Shown: positions 7,362-15,891, counted from the stretch's first letter. The stretch: DNA of 42,519 bases from JBBAFS01 sp041655255 (GCA_041655255.1 JBBAFS010000005.1:1-42519), one strand, 5' to 3'. The notes: a model not told the origin generated them from the letters alone. Made by a program: numbers and translations.

Positions 7362-9359
7362 TCATAGCACCTTTTTCAGGTTTTTTAATAATTTATAGTA
7401 ATTATTGCCCTTTTGGCTACTCAATATTTTCTTTGGTATCTCTTCAAACGTAGAAATTGCTGTATCAAGACGTTCTATTAAATAATCACGACGTTCAGAT
7501 ATTTGATATTTATTTAATTTCTCAACTTCTTCAATCATCATCTGCCAATGATGCAATTGAATATTTTTTTCTCCCAGTCCAATCTCAATCGCTTCTTTGC
7601 CTGTACACCATATACAATCACATCCCTTAAAATAATTATAAATTTGATTAAACACAAAAGTATCTTTCTTAGGATACGACAAAAAGGATAACACCTGAGG
7701 AAAATAATACCTTGAAAATAAATTAAAAGCATCCTTCTCTTCTTTAATATATTCTTCATCAAAATAATCTATGCCAGCAAGGCCTAGTGAAAACCCATGT
7801 ATTCCTTTTGCAATTAATGCAAGTCCTAAAGAAATGGGAACCTTTAATCCTATAACAGGTTTATTTGAGTACTTCTGTAAGTTAACCATGAAGTCTATGT
7901 AGCTACTTAAAGATTGTTCATTCAACTGTTTCATGTCTGATATTTGAACTATAAAACCATCAACGTTCGCATGAATAAAGTATGACAGAATCTTAGAGGA
8001 TTCAAAGACCATGTGATTTAAGTTAATTGAGATCATTGCATATTTTTCTTTTGCACTATCAACCACTTTAACACTTTCATTAATCAGCTGAATATTCATC
8101 TTTATCCAATCGTCAACCTTATCGACCGCATAATCTGTGTTGCTAATATAGTGATATGGTAAAATGAGTTTTTGCCCACGAGAAACAGTGTCGTACCATT
8201 TTAATATATAATCCTCTCGATTCTTGGGGTTTTGCAAATATGCCAATGAGATAACACCTTTTGATGGAGCATATGGCAATTCAACTAGTCCTTTAGTAGC
8301 TCCAAATGCTACATATGATAGTCTTTGGGTTGAGGGGTCAATAATAACATTCTTAAAGTCACTATCACTAAAATAGTTATGCAAACCTTTCATCCAGTTC
8401 TTCACATGAATTGGGTAAATAACATCAGAATTATTTTCTCTCTGAAACTGTAAGGTCACATCTTTCTCTTTGTAAATCCATGCATAATACTTTCCCAACG
8501 TGATAAGCTCATCCTGTATATCCTCTTGCTTAAAGGAGTTGAGGAATTCATCTACCGTTTGGTATCTTGAAAACATCTCTTTAGACGTTGCCTTAAAAAC
8601 AATCCGTTCCAGTTTATCGCTTATATTTTCATTATACTGTTTAGGGGGTGTGATTGGATCATTTAATATTTTTAGCATCAATTCTGGTAAAGTAGCTGCA
8701 TCATATGGAACATTCTTGGTGAGCATCTCGTAAAGAATAATTCCAAGAGCATATATATCTGACCTATAGTCAATATGCTTACTATCTTTTAATTGCTCGG
8801 GCGACATATACAAAGGTGAGCCAATATGTGTTCCCGTAGATGTAATAGAGGAAAAATCAATAATCTTACTTAAGCCGTAATCTATTATTTTGATATTTTG
8901 ATTCGAATCTATCATAATATTTTCTGGCTTCAAGTCTCTATGGATTATTCCATTACCGTCTATACTTAGATTATGTAATTCTTTAACGCCCTCTAGTATC
9001 TTAATAAATATTTCAATTAAGACATCTAATTCGGCATCCTTTTTAAGATAATTTCTTAAAGTTTCACCCGAAAAATATTCCATTACTATAACATACTCAT
9101 TAATACCAAATTCGTTCTCGAAGAAGAAATCATCATGATATCTTATGAGATTTTTTCCTCTAACAGTTTTCAGAGCTGCTATTTCTCTTGTGATTCTATT
9201 TTCTTCATTCTTAAATTCTTCAAGAATGTATGTCTCAGCAAGAACTTTTGCCGCATAGAGACACCCATCCTTTGAAGCTCGATATACTGATCCAAAACTC
9301 CCACTACCTAGAGCTTCTTCAAATAAATAAGAATTAATCACTTTCCCTGCAATATTCAT
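7362..9359 (-). CDS. Hanks-type Ser/Thr protein kinase fused to a TGT/DpdA-like TIM-barrel domain
   Basis: A 665-aa protein. Residues 1-275 form a complete protein kinase: glycine loop GSGSFG (18-23), K38 in AAKVL, HRDLKPEN (140-147), DYG instead of DFG (160-162), SPE instead of APE (186-188) and D201 in SDIYALG. No transmembrane or PASTA segment follows. Residues about 290-610 read as an alpha/beta barrel resembling tRNA-guanine transglycosylases: strands LILPYHYIS, AMISINLN, VDGFIVQIS and KPVIGLKVP, then a CDCIWC zinc-type cluster (C580, C582, C585) and LHHWQMMIEEVEKL (H603/H604), the layout of archaeal-type TGT. The TGT nucleophile Asp seems replaced (GFSLGLAG). A short helical tail ends the protein. 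Shine-Dalgarno GGGAAG lies about 8 bases before the ATG. Kinase call is sure; TGT-like call is moderate. Confidence 0.75.
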   Translation of the reverse strand: MNIAGKVINSYLFEEALGSGSFGSVYRASKDGCLYAAKVLAETYILEEFKNEENRITREIAALKTVRGKNLIRYHDDFFFENEFGINEYVIVMEYFSGETLRNYLKKDAELDVLIEIFIKILEGVKELHNLSIDGNGIIHRDLKPENIMIDSNQNIKIIDYGLSKIIDFSSITSTGTHIGSPLYMSPEQLKDSKHIDYRSDIYALGIILYEMLTKNVPYDAATLPELMLKILNDPITPPKQYNENISDKLERIVFKATSKEMFSRYQTVDEFLNSFKQEDIQDELITLGKYYAWIYKEKDVTLQFQRENNSDVIYPIHVKNWMKGLHNYFSDSDFKNVIIDPSTQRLSYVAFGATKGLVELPYAPSKGVISLAYLQNPKNREDYILKWYDTVSRGQKLILPYHYISNTDYAVDKVDDWIKMNIQLINESVKVVDSAKEKYAMISINLNHMVFESSKILSYFIHANVDGFIVQISDMKQLNEQSLSSYIDFMVNLQKYSNKPVIGLKVPISLGLALIAKGIHGFSLGLAGIDYFDEEYIKEEKDAFNLFSRYYFPQVLSFLSYPKKDTFVFNQIYNYFKGCDCIWCTGKEAIEIGLGEKNIQLHHWQMMIEEVEKLNKYQISERRDYLIERLDTAISTFEEIPKKILSSQKGNNYYKLLKNLKKVL

Positions 9360-9633
9360 TTCCTACTTCCCTTTGTACACACTGCCCACATACACACAAG
9401 ATTCATTAATATGTTTTTGCATATATAACCTTTAGCGTAAGCTATAAAATTTTTCAGAATTCTAAACAATTTTAGATTCTTTCTGGTTAACACATACCAA
9501 GTTCTTACTATAGGCTTCTGTTATCTATCAAAAACAGTCTTATATCGCTACTTCTCTCATCATATCGATATAAGTATTAATTAGTTCCCTTCTTTTTCGA
9601 ATTCCTTATCTATATGCAGTTTAGAAATTGTAT
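9360..9633. other. Non-coding AT-rich gap upstream of the kinase fusion
   Basis: A 274-bp gap holding the promoter region of the minus-strand kinase fusion. A weak candidate on the minus strand is TTGTTT, 17 bp, TATAGC (about 9471-9443). A small inverted repeat TAGC-GTAA-GCTA lies at 9432-9443, and the right copy of the CTTATCTATA repeat at 9605-9614. No tRNA, terminator or credible ORF was found. The manC 3' end lies at its right edge without an obvious hairpin. Confidence 0.4.
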
Positions 9634-10923
9634 CTACAGGTCTCGAAAAGGAGATATAATGGTTTTTATAAGCCTCATCCCAAGGGATGATTGTAAGACA
9701 ACTGTACTCTCTTTCTCAAAAACCAGAGTTTGTCCTGAAAGTAGTGGCTGTGTTTTGCCATTGTGTTCAACACTTCCCTCTCCTGAGATACAACTCAGCG
9801 TAAGAGTAGAGTTCTTTTTGTATTCTAAGGATATTGTCTTATGAGGATAAAGAGAAATAACAAAAGTTTCACTTGTCTCATCTTTGTGGATACGAAGAGC
9901 ACTTCCCCCCTCATACTCAGTGACCTTCGTTGTGCTTTGAAGGCGATCTGCTACCTCTTTTACCAAATCGGCATGATCGTGATCAATCACTAAGATTCCA
10001 TCGACACTTGCAGCAACGCTGATATTCTTTGTACCGATTGCAACAAGAGGTACATCGAGTTCATTAAATAGTTGTGTGTTAGTAGCCTCAACTTTGTAGG
10101 TAGATCCGATATCGTGTGGTATATGCTTTGAAAGAGTATCCCACGAACCGACATCAGACCACTCCCCTTCATAATCTACAACGGCAATTGAAGGCTCTTT
10201 TTCCATCACAGCATAATCAAAACTTGTTCGGTTTATTGAATTGTACTGCTTCTTTATCATCTCAAATGAAGTTGTATTAAACTCTTTCTCCAATAAAGAG
10301 AGGGCATATTCACACGAAAAAGCGGCAACTCCAGTATTCCATAGTGCTCCTCGATCAATGAGGGTGTGTGCTTTGGCTTTATCTGGTTTCTCGATAAAAG
10401 AGGCAACTGATAAGTAGGTGAAAAACCTATTTTCTGGTTGGATATATCCGTATTGAGTTGCTTCGTAGGTTGGCTTTACCCCCACCGTAACAATTGAACT
10501 TACCCTCTTTTTAGAAAGAGCAACTGCCTTTTGTAGTGCTTCGTAAAAAGAGAGATCAGCGTATGCATCCGAAGGGAGAAACAAGATTGTATCCTCATCA
10601 CTACAGCCTTTTTGTTCTACAATAGAGGCTATTGCGTACAACACTGCAGCATAGGTGTCTCTACTTTCTGGTTCAATGATTAACTCTCCGTAAGAGGGGA
10701 GATCTCGTTTAAGAACAAAGGATTGTTCTAAGGATGTAATAACAAAAAGTGTCGATGTTGGAAACACCGAATGAAGATGGCGATAAGAGCGTTGAATAAG
10801 TGACTCTTTATCTCCTTGGGGCGTATCAAAAAAGGGGAAAGAGTGTTTTGCCCTCACCTCGTTTGAAAAAGGCCACAACCTTTTTCCCGACCCACCTGCT
10901 AGAAGAATAACATGCACAGCCAT
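9634..10923 (-). CDS. manC: Mannose-1-phosphate guanylyltransferase
   Basis: Makes GDP-mannose from mannose-1-phosphate and GTP (cytoplasm), the donor for surface polysaccharide and glycan mannose. The N-terminal nucleotidyltransferase domain (residues 1-270) opens MAVHVILLAGGSGKRLWPF, with the pyrophosphorylase signature GGSGKRLWP and conserved K25. FIEKP and the product-site WNTGVAAF follow. Residues about 340-429 form a reduced cupin-like C-terminus, as in ManC/CpsB proteins, but without clear metal ligands, so isomerase activity is unlikely. An open frame continues 57 codons upstream but would run into the divergent gene; the ATG at 10923 begins exactly at the conserved first strand and lies at the predicted transcription start. 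It stands alone. Confidence 0.88.
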   Translation of the reverse strand: MAVHVILLAGGSGKRLWPFSNEVRAKHSFPFFDTPQGDKESLIQRSYRHLHSVFPTSTLFVITSLEQSFVLKRDLPSYGELIIEPESRDTYAAVLYAIASIVEQKGCSDEDTILFLPSDAYADLSFYEALQKAVALSKKRVSSIVTVGVKPTYEATQYGYIQPENRFFTYLSVASFIEKPDKAKAHTLIDRGALWNTGVAAFSCEYALSLLEKEFNTTSFEMIKKQYNSINRTSFDYAVMEKEPSIAVVDYEGEWSDVGSWDTLSKHIPHDIGSTYKVEATNTQLFNELDVPLVAIGTKNISVAASVDGILVIDHDHADLVKEVADRLQSTTKVTEYEGGSALRIHKDETSETFVISLYPHKTISLEYKKNSTLTLSCISGEGSVEHNGKTQPLLSGQTLVFEKESTVVLQSSLGMRLIKTIISPFRDL

Positions 10924-10929
10924 GTCTCT

Positions 10930-10958
10930 ATTATGATGAGAAATGTGAAAGAGTACAA
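10930..10958 (-). promoter_or_regulatory. Putative promoter of manC, leaderless
   Basis: On the minus strand TTGTAC (10958-10953) and CATAAT (10935-10930) are 17 bp apart. Transcription would begin at about 10923, the first base of the manC ATG, which fits the lack of a Shine-Dalgarno. Confidence 0.45.
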
Positions 10959-10981
10959 CGAAAAAGAGAAGTAATTGAGAC

Positions 10982-11010
10982 TTGATTACTATACATATGT
11001 ATAGTATATC
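10982..11010 (+). promoter_or_regulatory. Promoter of the DUF72-imuB-dnaE2 operon with palindromic operator
   Basis: TTGATT (10982-10987) and TATATC (11005-11010) are 17 bp apart. The spacer plus one base is the perfect 18-bp palindrome ACTATACATATGTATAGT (10988-11005). A repressor bound there would block RNA polymerase directly. Since the operon encodes damage-tolerance polymerase proteins, a LexA-type or other DNA-damage repressor is the natural suspect, but the sequence is not one of the well-known LexA boxes. Transcription would start at about 11017, the A of the DUF72 ATG. Confidence 0.55.
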
Positions 11011-11016
11011 TACCAT

Positions 11017-11811
11017 ATGAGTCGTATTTTTATTGGAACATCGGGATATAGCTATACTGAGTGGGTTGGACCTGTGTACCCACCACATACTCACACAAAA
11101 GATTTTCTATCTTATTATGCTACACTATTTTCTACTGTAGAACTCAACTTTAGTTATTACCGAATGCCAACTAAAGAGCAGCTACTAACGATGCACAAAG
11201 AGGCTCCCTCATTACTGTTCTCTTTAAAAGCACACCAAAGTCTCACCCATAGTATCGACCCTCACTCATGGAAACAATCGGCTCATTTGTTCATGGACGC
11301 AGTTTCTGCTTTGTCTGAACATAACTCCCTTGGAGCTGTGTTACTTCAATTTCCCCACTCGTTTCACTACGACGTAGATCAACGTCGCTATCTATATAAC
11401 CTTGTTACAGAGTGCTCTTCTTTCCCACTGGCCATCGAGTTTCGTAATAGTCAGTGGTACAACAATAGAACTATTGAGACATTGAGAAAGCAACACATTA
11501 CACTAGTCTCTTTGGATCTTCCTCATCAAGAGAGTGCTCTTCCTATGATGGATGTGATGACCTCTTTTACCTCGTATATCCGCCTTCATGGAAGAAATGC
11601 TTCTTCGTGGTGGGGCTCAGATGTCGCATCACGATACAACTATCTTTATAGTGATAAAGAACTCGAATCGATAAAAAAACGGGTGTGTTCATTAGCCGAC
11701 TTCTCAAAAGACCTCTATCTCTATTTTAACAACCATCCTCAAGGTTATGCGGTGAAAAATGCCCTTACGTTAAGAGAACTTCTTAAAAAAGAGGGAGAGT
11801 ATGAGTTATAA
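11017..11811 (+). CDS. DUF72 (YecE-like) family protein
   Basis: A 264-aa cytoplasmic protein of the DUF72/YecE family, a TIM-barrel of unknown activity. The family signature is clear: RIFIGTSGYSYTEWVGPVYP at the start, FSTVELNFSYYRMP (residues about 38-51), FSLKAHQSLTH, LGAVLLQFPHSF, LAIEFRNSQWY, SYIRLHGR and the end DLYLYFNNHPQGYAVKNA. It is the first gene of an operon, and the next gene starts inside its last codons. The family is scattered widely and is sometimes near DNA-repair genes; its position here in front of imuB and dnaE2 suggests a role in DNA damage, though that is inference. There is no Shine-Dalgarno; the promoter predicts a leaderless message. Confidence 0.9.
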   Translation: MSRIFIGTSGYSYTEWVGPVYPPHTHTKDFLSYYATLFSTVELNFSYYRMPTKEQLLTMHKEAPSLLFSLKAHQSLTHSIDPHSWKQSAHLFMDAVSALSEHNSLGAVLLQFPHSFHYDVDQRRYLYNLVTECSSFPLAIEFRNSQWYNNRTIETLRKQHITLVSLDLPHQESALPMMDVMTSFTSYIRLHGRNASSWWGSDVASRYNYLYSDKELESIKKRVCSLADFSKDLYLYFNNHPQGYAVKNALTLRELLKKEGEYEL

Positions 11812-12967
11812 GGATGCTTCGGTGCTCTATCTTACTATCTCAGATTTTGCCTCATCTGTAGCTCAGGCACTCGACTCCTCTTTAGTAGGCAAAGCTTTTG
11901 TTATTGCAAAAAAGCACGCTTTGAGACCTTTTGTCCTCTCTTCCTCTTTTGCTGCTCGCAGTGAAGGCATCTATCGTGGGATGAGTGTTATTCATGCACT
12001 ACATCGATGTCCCTCACTTATTATTGTGGAACCAAATCCACAAGCATGTGATCGCTACGATTTGGCTCTTTTTGAATATGCTTCTCACTATACTCCTACC
12101 TTGCAAGCTTCCGGAGGGGGAGATCTCTATGCTGATATGAGAGGAACTACCCGTTTATTTGGCCCTCCGATTGATAGTGCGTCTCACCTTCGAAGAACCA
12201 TAGAAAAGAATTTAAAGGTGGAACTCTCAGTTGCTGTTGCTACAAACAAACTTGTTGCCCATATAGGGGCACATGCGGTGACTCCTTATGGTCTTACCTA
12301 TATTCCTCCTGGAGAGGAGGCTTCATTTTTACACTCTCAAGATGTACAACTTCTCCCTGGTGTTGGAGTTCGTACACAACAGCTACTACATGGTGCAGGG
12401 TTTAACACCATAGGGGATGTCGCATCTCTTAGTGATACTGAGTGTGTCGCCTTTTTAGGCAAAAGAGGTCTTACCCTAAGAGATGCTGCTCGAGGCATCG
12501 ATGAGAGTATTATCACCAATCGCCCTCATGCACTAAAAGATATCCATAAACGAATCGATTTCTTTGAACCTGTTTTTGAACTTGAAGCTTTAGAAGCAGC
12601 ACTTATACAAGCGACCGAAGAGGCTGCTTTTGAGATGAGAAAAGAGCGTCTTATGTGTAGGCGTATCTCACTGACTCTTTATTGGTCTGATGGAGTTTCA
12701 TCTGAAGAAGCAACATCGTTCTCGTATGGCCTTTATTACGATAATGATATCTGCCTAGTGGCAAAAAAAGTCCTCACCAAAGCATTAACTCGTCGAGTTC
12801 GCCTTCGATCTCTTGTTGTGAAACTATCACAATTTGAGCTGTATCAACCAGAGTTTTCCCTTTTTGATTGCCACACCCCCGTATTACAACAAAGTGTTGA
12901 TACTCTTCGTCGTACATTTGGATCACACGTTATGACTAAAGCTTCGGCGGTGTATCGTGCTCAGTAG
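11801..12967 (+). CDS. imuB: ImuB-like Y-family DNA polymerase homologue, degenerate active site
   Basis: A 388-aa Y-family protein: palm/fingers (residues about 1-170), thumb with helix-hairpin-helix LLPGVGVRTQQLLHGAGFNTIGD (about 184-206), and little finger (about 240-375). The metal-binding residues of active DinB are missing: the N-terminal DMD pattern reads LTISDF, and the SIDE motif reads GGGDLYADM (105-113). That is the hallmark of ImuB, a non-catalytic Y-family adaptor that links the sliding clamp to DnaE2 in damage-induced mutagenesis. It is shorter than typical ImuB, whose C-terminal tail is longer. It overlaps DUF72 by 11 bases, has GAGGGAGAG just before its ATG, and overlaps dnaE2 by 11 bases. 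A divergent DinB is the alternative, but the lost residues argue against it. Confidence 0.78.
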   Translation: MSYKDASVLYLTISDFASSVAQALDSSLVGKAFVIAKKHALRPFVLSSSFAARSEGIYRGMSVIHALHRCPSLIIVEPNPQACDRYDLALFEYASHYTPTLQASGGGDLYADMRGTTRLFGPPIDSASHLRRTIEKNLKVELSVAVATNKLVAHIGAHAVTPYGLTYIPPGEEASFLHSQDVQLLPGVGVRTQQLLHGAGFNTIGDVASLSDTECVAFLGKRGLTLRDAARGIDESIITNRPHALKDIHKRIDFFEPVFELEALEAALIQATEEAAFEMRKERLMCRRISLTLYWSDGVSSEEATSFSYGLYYDNDICLVAKKVLTKALTRRVRLRSLVVKLSQFELYQPEFSLFDCHTPVLQQSVDTLRRTFGSHVMTKASAVYRAQ

Positions 12968-15833
12968 AATAGGGATTCGAAGTGCTTACTCACTGTTGTG
13001 GGGTAGTGGGCGTATAGAAGATATTCTCTCTTTTTTAAAAAAAGAGGGAGTGACAACTGTGGGCATTACAGATCGACATAATTTGTATGCTCTTCACTCA
13101 ATTAGAGAAATCACTCAAGAGTATGGGATGAACTATATTGTCGGTTCTGAAGTTGTAATAGAGAAAGAATCTCTTTTTCTTTTTGCCTCTTCACTACAGG
13201 GCTTTAGTCGCCTGACGACACTCCTTTCATTCATCCATAGTTCAAGTGATGTAGATATTCTTGGTGAACTACAAAAAGATTCGACTGGTCTTATTGTAAT
13301 AACTCTCTCATCTTTGTTGTTACAACAACTTTCTCCCTACGTCTCTCGTTTATATGGAGCAATCTCCCCACGCTGTTTCAGTGCAGTTTCTACCTCTCGT
13401 TCACTTAAGCTTCCCTTAGTAGCCATCGATGATTCAACGATGTTACATAAAGATGAGTATGAACTTCATCACGCTCTCAGAGCTATCGCTCTTAATACAA
13501 CAGTCGGACGTCTTTCAAAGGACGATTGCACCTCGCCTGAGAGTTATCTGTATGATACAAAGCGCTACTTATATGCCTTAAGTGCCTGGGATGAGGCACT
13601 TAAGAATACCGAACTGATTTGCACCGAGTGTTCCTCACTTCCTCTTTTTAAGGAACTCGTATTTCCCTCTTATGATGTCACTACCTTAACTGTAGAGCAA
13701 GAATTACACAAAAGAGTCTACCAAGGGGCTGAGAAGAGGTATGGAGAGTTAAGTGATGCAATTGTACGTCGTATTGAATATGAGTTGAATATTATCAAAG
13801 AGAAAGGTTTTTCTTCCTACTTTCTTATCATGGATGATATTATCTCAATGGCAAGTAGAACATGTGGAAGAGGCTCAGCAGCCTCTTCGATTGTTTCTTA
13901 CGCCCTTTGTATTACCCATGTCGATCCAATCAAACACAATCTCTACTTTGAGAGATTTTTAAATCCAAATAGAACTGATCCCCCTGATATCGATGTCGAC
14001 TTTGCATGGGATGAACGTGATGATGTCCTTCATGCCGTGTTTGAACGTTTTGGCTATTCGCATTGTGCTCGGGTGGCAAATCACAACTTCTTTCGAAGTC
14101 GTAGTGCCTTAAAGGAGTGTGCCCGCTGCTACGCTTTAAGTGAAAATCAACTTATAGAGATGAAAGAAGATCCTTTTACCCAAAAAGTCTTAAGCATCGC
14201 TCAACGCCTTGTAGGACTTCCTCGCTCCGTGTCGATGCACTGTGGAGGTGTAGTCATTACACCAAAAGAGGTAAGCTCCTACGCTCCTATTCAACTCTCT
14301 CGTGATGCTTATCCTCTATTACAGTGGGAAAAAGAGGGGGTGGAATCGAGCTCTTTAGTAAAAATTGATCTCCTTGGAAATCGTTCTTTAGCTGTTGTTC
14401 GAGATACACTACATAACATCCGCTTAAAGGGAATTGAGTTTGATGAAGAGTCTTGGAATCCGATCGAAGATCGTAAGACCCAACAAGCACTAGCCCAAGG
14501 GGATACTATGGGAGTCTTTTATATCGAATCCCCTGCGATGAGACAACTACAGAAAAAGACTCAAAAGGGGGATTTTCACCACATTGTCATCCACTCTTCA
14601 ATTATTAGACCTGCTGCTAATTCTTTTATTAATGAATACATTCGTCGTCTTAAAGGGGGATCCTATAAAGCGTTACACCCCCGCCTAGAATATATCTTAC
14701 AAGAGACGTATGGTATTTTGTGTTACCAAGAGGATGTGAGTAAGGTTGCTGTCGCTTTAGCATCCTTTAGTGAAGCTCAAGGAGATGCTCTTAGAAAAGT
14801 CGTCACTAAAAAATCTAGACACTCGACATTGCAACACTACAAAGAACAATTTTTCCAAGGATGTAAGAAAAACGGTATAAGTGAAGATGTGATACAAGAG
14901 ATTTGGGCTATGATGCTCTCTTTTGAGGGGTACTCTTTTTGTAAAGCTCACAGTGCATCATATGCAATGCTCTCGTTTCAATCGGCCTATTTACGAGTCC
15001 ACTACCCCGCCTATTTCATGGCAGCAGTTCTCTCTAATCAAGGAGGGTATTACAACGCTTCAGCCTATATCAGTGAAGCACGAAGGATGGGACTATCTAT
15101 CGTAGGACCAGATATCAACATCAGTGGCATTAAGTACTATGGGGATAAAAAGATGGTAGTCGTTGGATTTATGGCCATTAAAAACCTTAGTTATGATGCG
15201 ATGAAAGCCATTGTACTTGAACGAAAACAAGGTGGACGCTTTTACTCATTAGAAGAGGTAGCTCAGCGCCTCTCACTCTCTCATAGCGACTTCACTTCTT
15301 TAGTTGCCTCTGGTGTGTGTGACTCTCTTGATCCTACATTACCACGCACGTCCCAATTAAGAACGTTATTAGTGACAAAACATACACACTCAGAGGCCTC
15401 ACTCTTTCCTATTCCCGTTGAATCTTCTGCATCAACTTCTCTTGTTCAAAAAAAAGAAGATCCTCTTATGAGGGTGAGGGAGTTTGAATCTTTGGGCTTT
15501 TTACGCTCGGCTCACCCACTTATGTTATATACACCACTTTTACAAAAGATACGAAGAGTCTCTGCTCGGTCCTTACACCTTTATGTTGGAAAAACAGTCA
15601 CCCTTATTGGGTGGCCCATCACCCGAAAGTTCACCCTCACTAAAACAGGAGAGGCAATGGAGTTTATCTCTTTTGAAGATGAAACAGCTTTATATGAGAC
15701 AGTATTATTTCCCGAACCGAGGAAAAAGTTTGGCTCTTTAGTCTATCAGCAAAGACCACTTCTTCTCAAAGGAAAAGTGACAAGTGAATACTCAGCTCTC
15801 TCATTAGAGCTCATCTATCTCTCAACTATCTAA
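12957..15833 (+). CDS. dnaE2: Error-prone DNA polymerase III alpha subunit DnaE2 (ImuC)
   Basis: A 958-aa C-family polymerase, the catalytic partner of ImuB in translesion synthesis. Domains: PHP (1-230), palm/fingers (about 250-700) with catalytic PPDIDVDF (D344, D346, D348) and the GRGSAASSIVSYAL loop, helix-hairpin-helix region (about 740-800), and an OB fold (about 870-950). The PHP domain is degenerate: the usual HxHS at the start reads IGIRSAYS. ITDRHNLYAL resembles the TDR..LYG of DnaE2 more than the TDHGNM of DnaE1. The length is nearer DnaE2 (about 1,050) than DnaE1 (about 1,160). The GTG start lies inside the end of imuB and reads MLSRIGIRSAYSLLWG; no better start exists before the PHP domain. 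It is last in its operon, followed by a probable terminator. Confidence 0.9.
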   Translation: MLSRIGIRSAYSLLWGSGRIEDILSFLKKEGVTTVGITDRHNLYALHSIREITQEYGMNYIVGSEVVIEKESLFLFASSLQGFSRLTTLLSFIHSSSDVDILGELQKDSTGLIVITLSSLLLQQLSPYVSRLYGAISPRCFSAVSTSRSLKLPLVAIDDSTMLHKDEYELHHALRAIALNTTVGRLSKDDCTSPESYLYDTKRYLYALSAWDEALKNTELICTECSSLPLFKELVFPSYDVTTLTVEQELHKRVYQGAEKRYGELSDAIVRRIEYELNIIKEKGFSSYFLIMDDIISMASRTCGRGSAASSIVSYALCITHVDPIKHNLYFERFLNPNRTDPPDIDVDFAWDERDDVLHAVFERFGYSHCARVANHNFFRSRSALKECARCYALSENQLIEMKEDPFTQKVLSIAQRLVGLPRSVSMHCGGVVITPKEVSSYAPIQLSRDAYPLLQWEKEGVESSSLVKIDLLGNRSLAVVRDTLHNIRLKGIEFDEESWNPIEDRKTQQALAQGDTMGVFYIESPAMRQLQKKTQKGDFHHIVIHSSIIRPAANSFINEYIRRLKGGSYKALHPRLEYILQETYGILCYQEDVSKVAVALASFSEAQGDALRKVVTKKSRHSTLQHYKEQFFQGCKKNGISEDVIQEIWAMMLSFEGYSFCKAHSASYAMLSFQSAYLRVHYPAYFMAAVLSNQGGYYNASAYISEARRMGLSIVGPDINISGIKYYGDKKMVVVGFMAIKNLSYDAMKAIVLERKQGGRFYSLEEVAQRLSLSHSDFTSLVASGVCDSLDPTLPRTSQLRTLLVTKHTHSEASLFPIPVESSASTSLVQKKEDPLMRVREFESLGFLRSAHPLMLYTPLLQKIRRVSARSLHLYVGKTVTLIGWPITRKFTLTKTGEAMEFISFEDETALYETVLFPEPRKKFGSLVYQQRPLLLKGKVTSEYSALSLELIYLSTI

Positions 15834-15870
15834 GACACCCCTTTATGTAGCAATAAAAGTGTCCCTTTTT
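15834..15870 (+). terminator. Probable intrinsic terminator after dnaE2
   Basis: GACAC...TTTAT, a 6-base loop, then ATAAA...GTGTC forms two 5-bp helices split by a small internal loop, followed by CCCTTTTT. The stem is imperfect, but the place, just after the dnaE2 stop and before the nqr promoter, fits. Confidence 0.45.
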
Positions 15871-15891
15871 GACATCCTTTTCAAATTTACT

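Noticed and set aside
9614..9844. 76-aa plus-strand frame with AAAAGGAGAT before an internal ATG
   Set aside because: Antisense to the manC C-terminus, no domain features; the apparent Shine-Dalgarno is a chance purine run.
9634..10923. manC as a bifunctional enzyme with mannose-6-phosphate isomerase activity
   Set aside because: The C-terminal cupin-like part is short and lacks the metal-binding His/Gln/Glu set.
10924..11094. 57-codon upstream extension of manC (to 11094)
   Set aside because: It overlaps the divergent DUF72 start and its promoter, and the extra residues are not part of the ManC fold; the ATG at 10923 begins right at the conserved strand.
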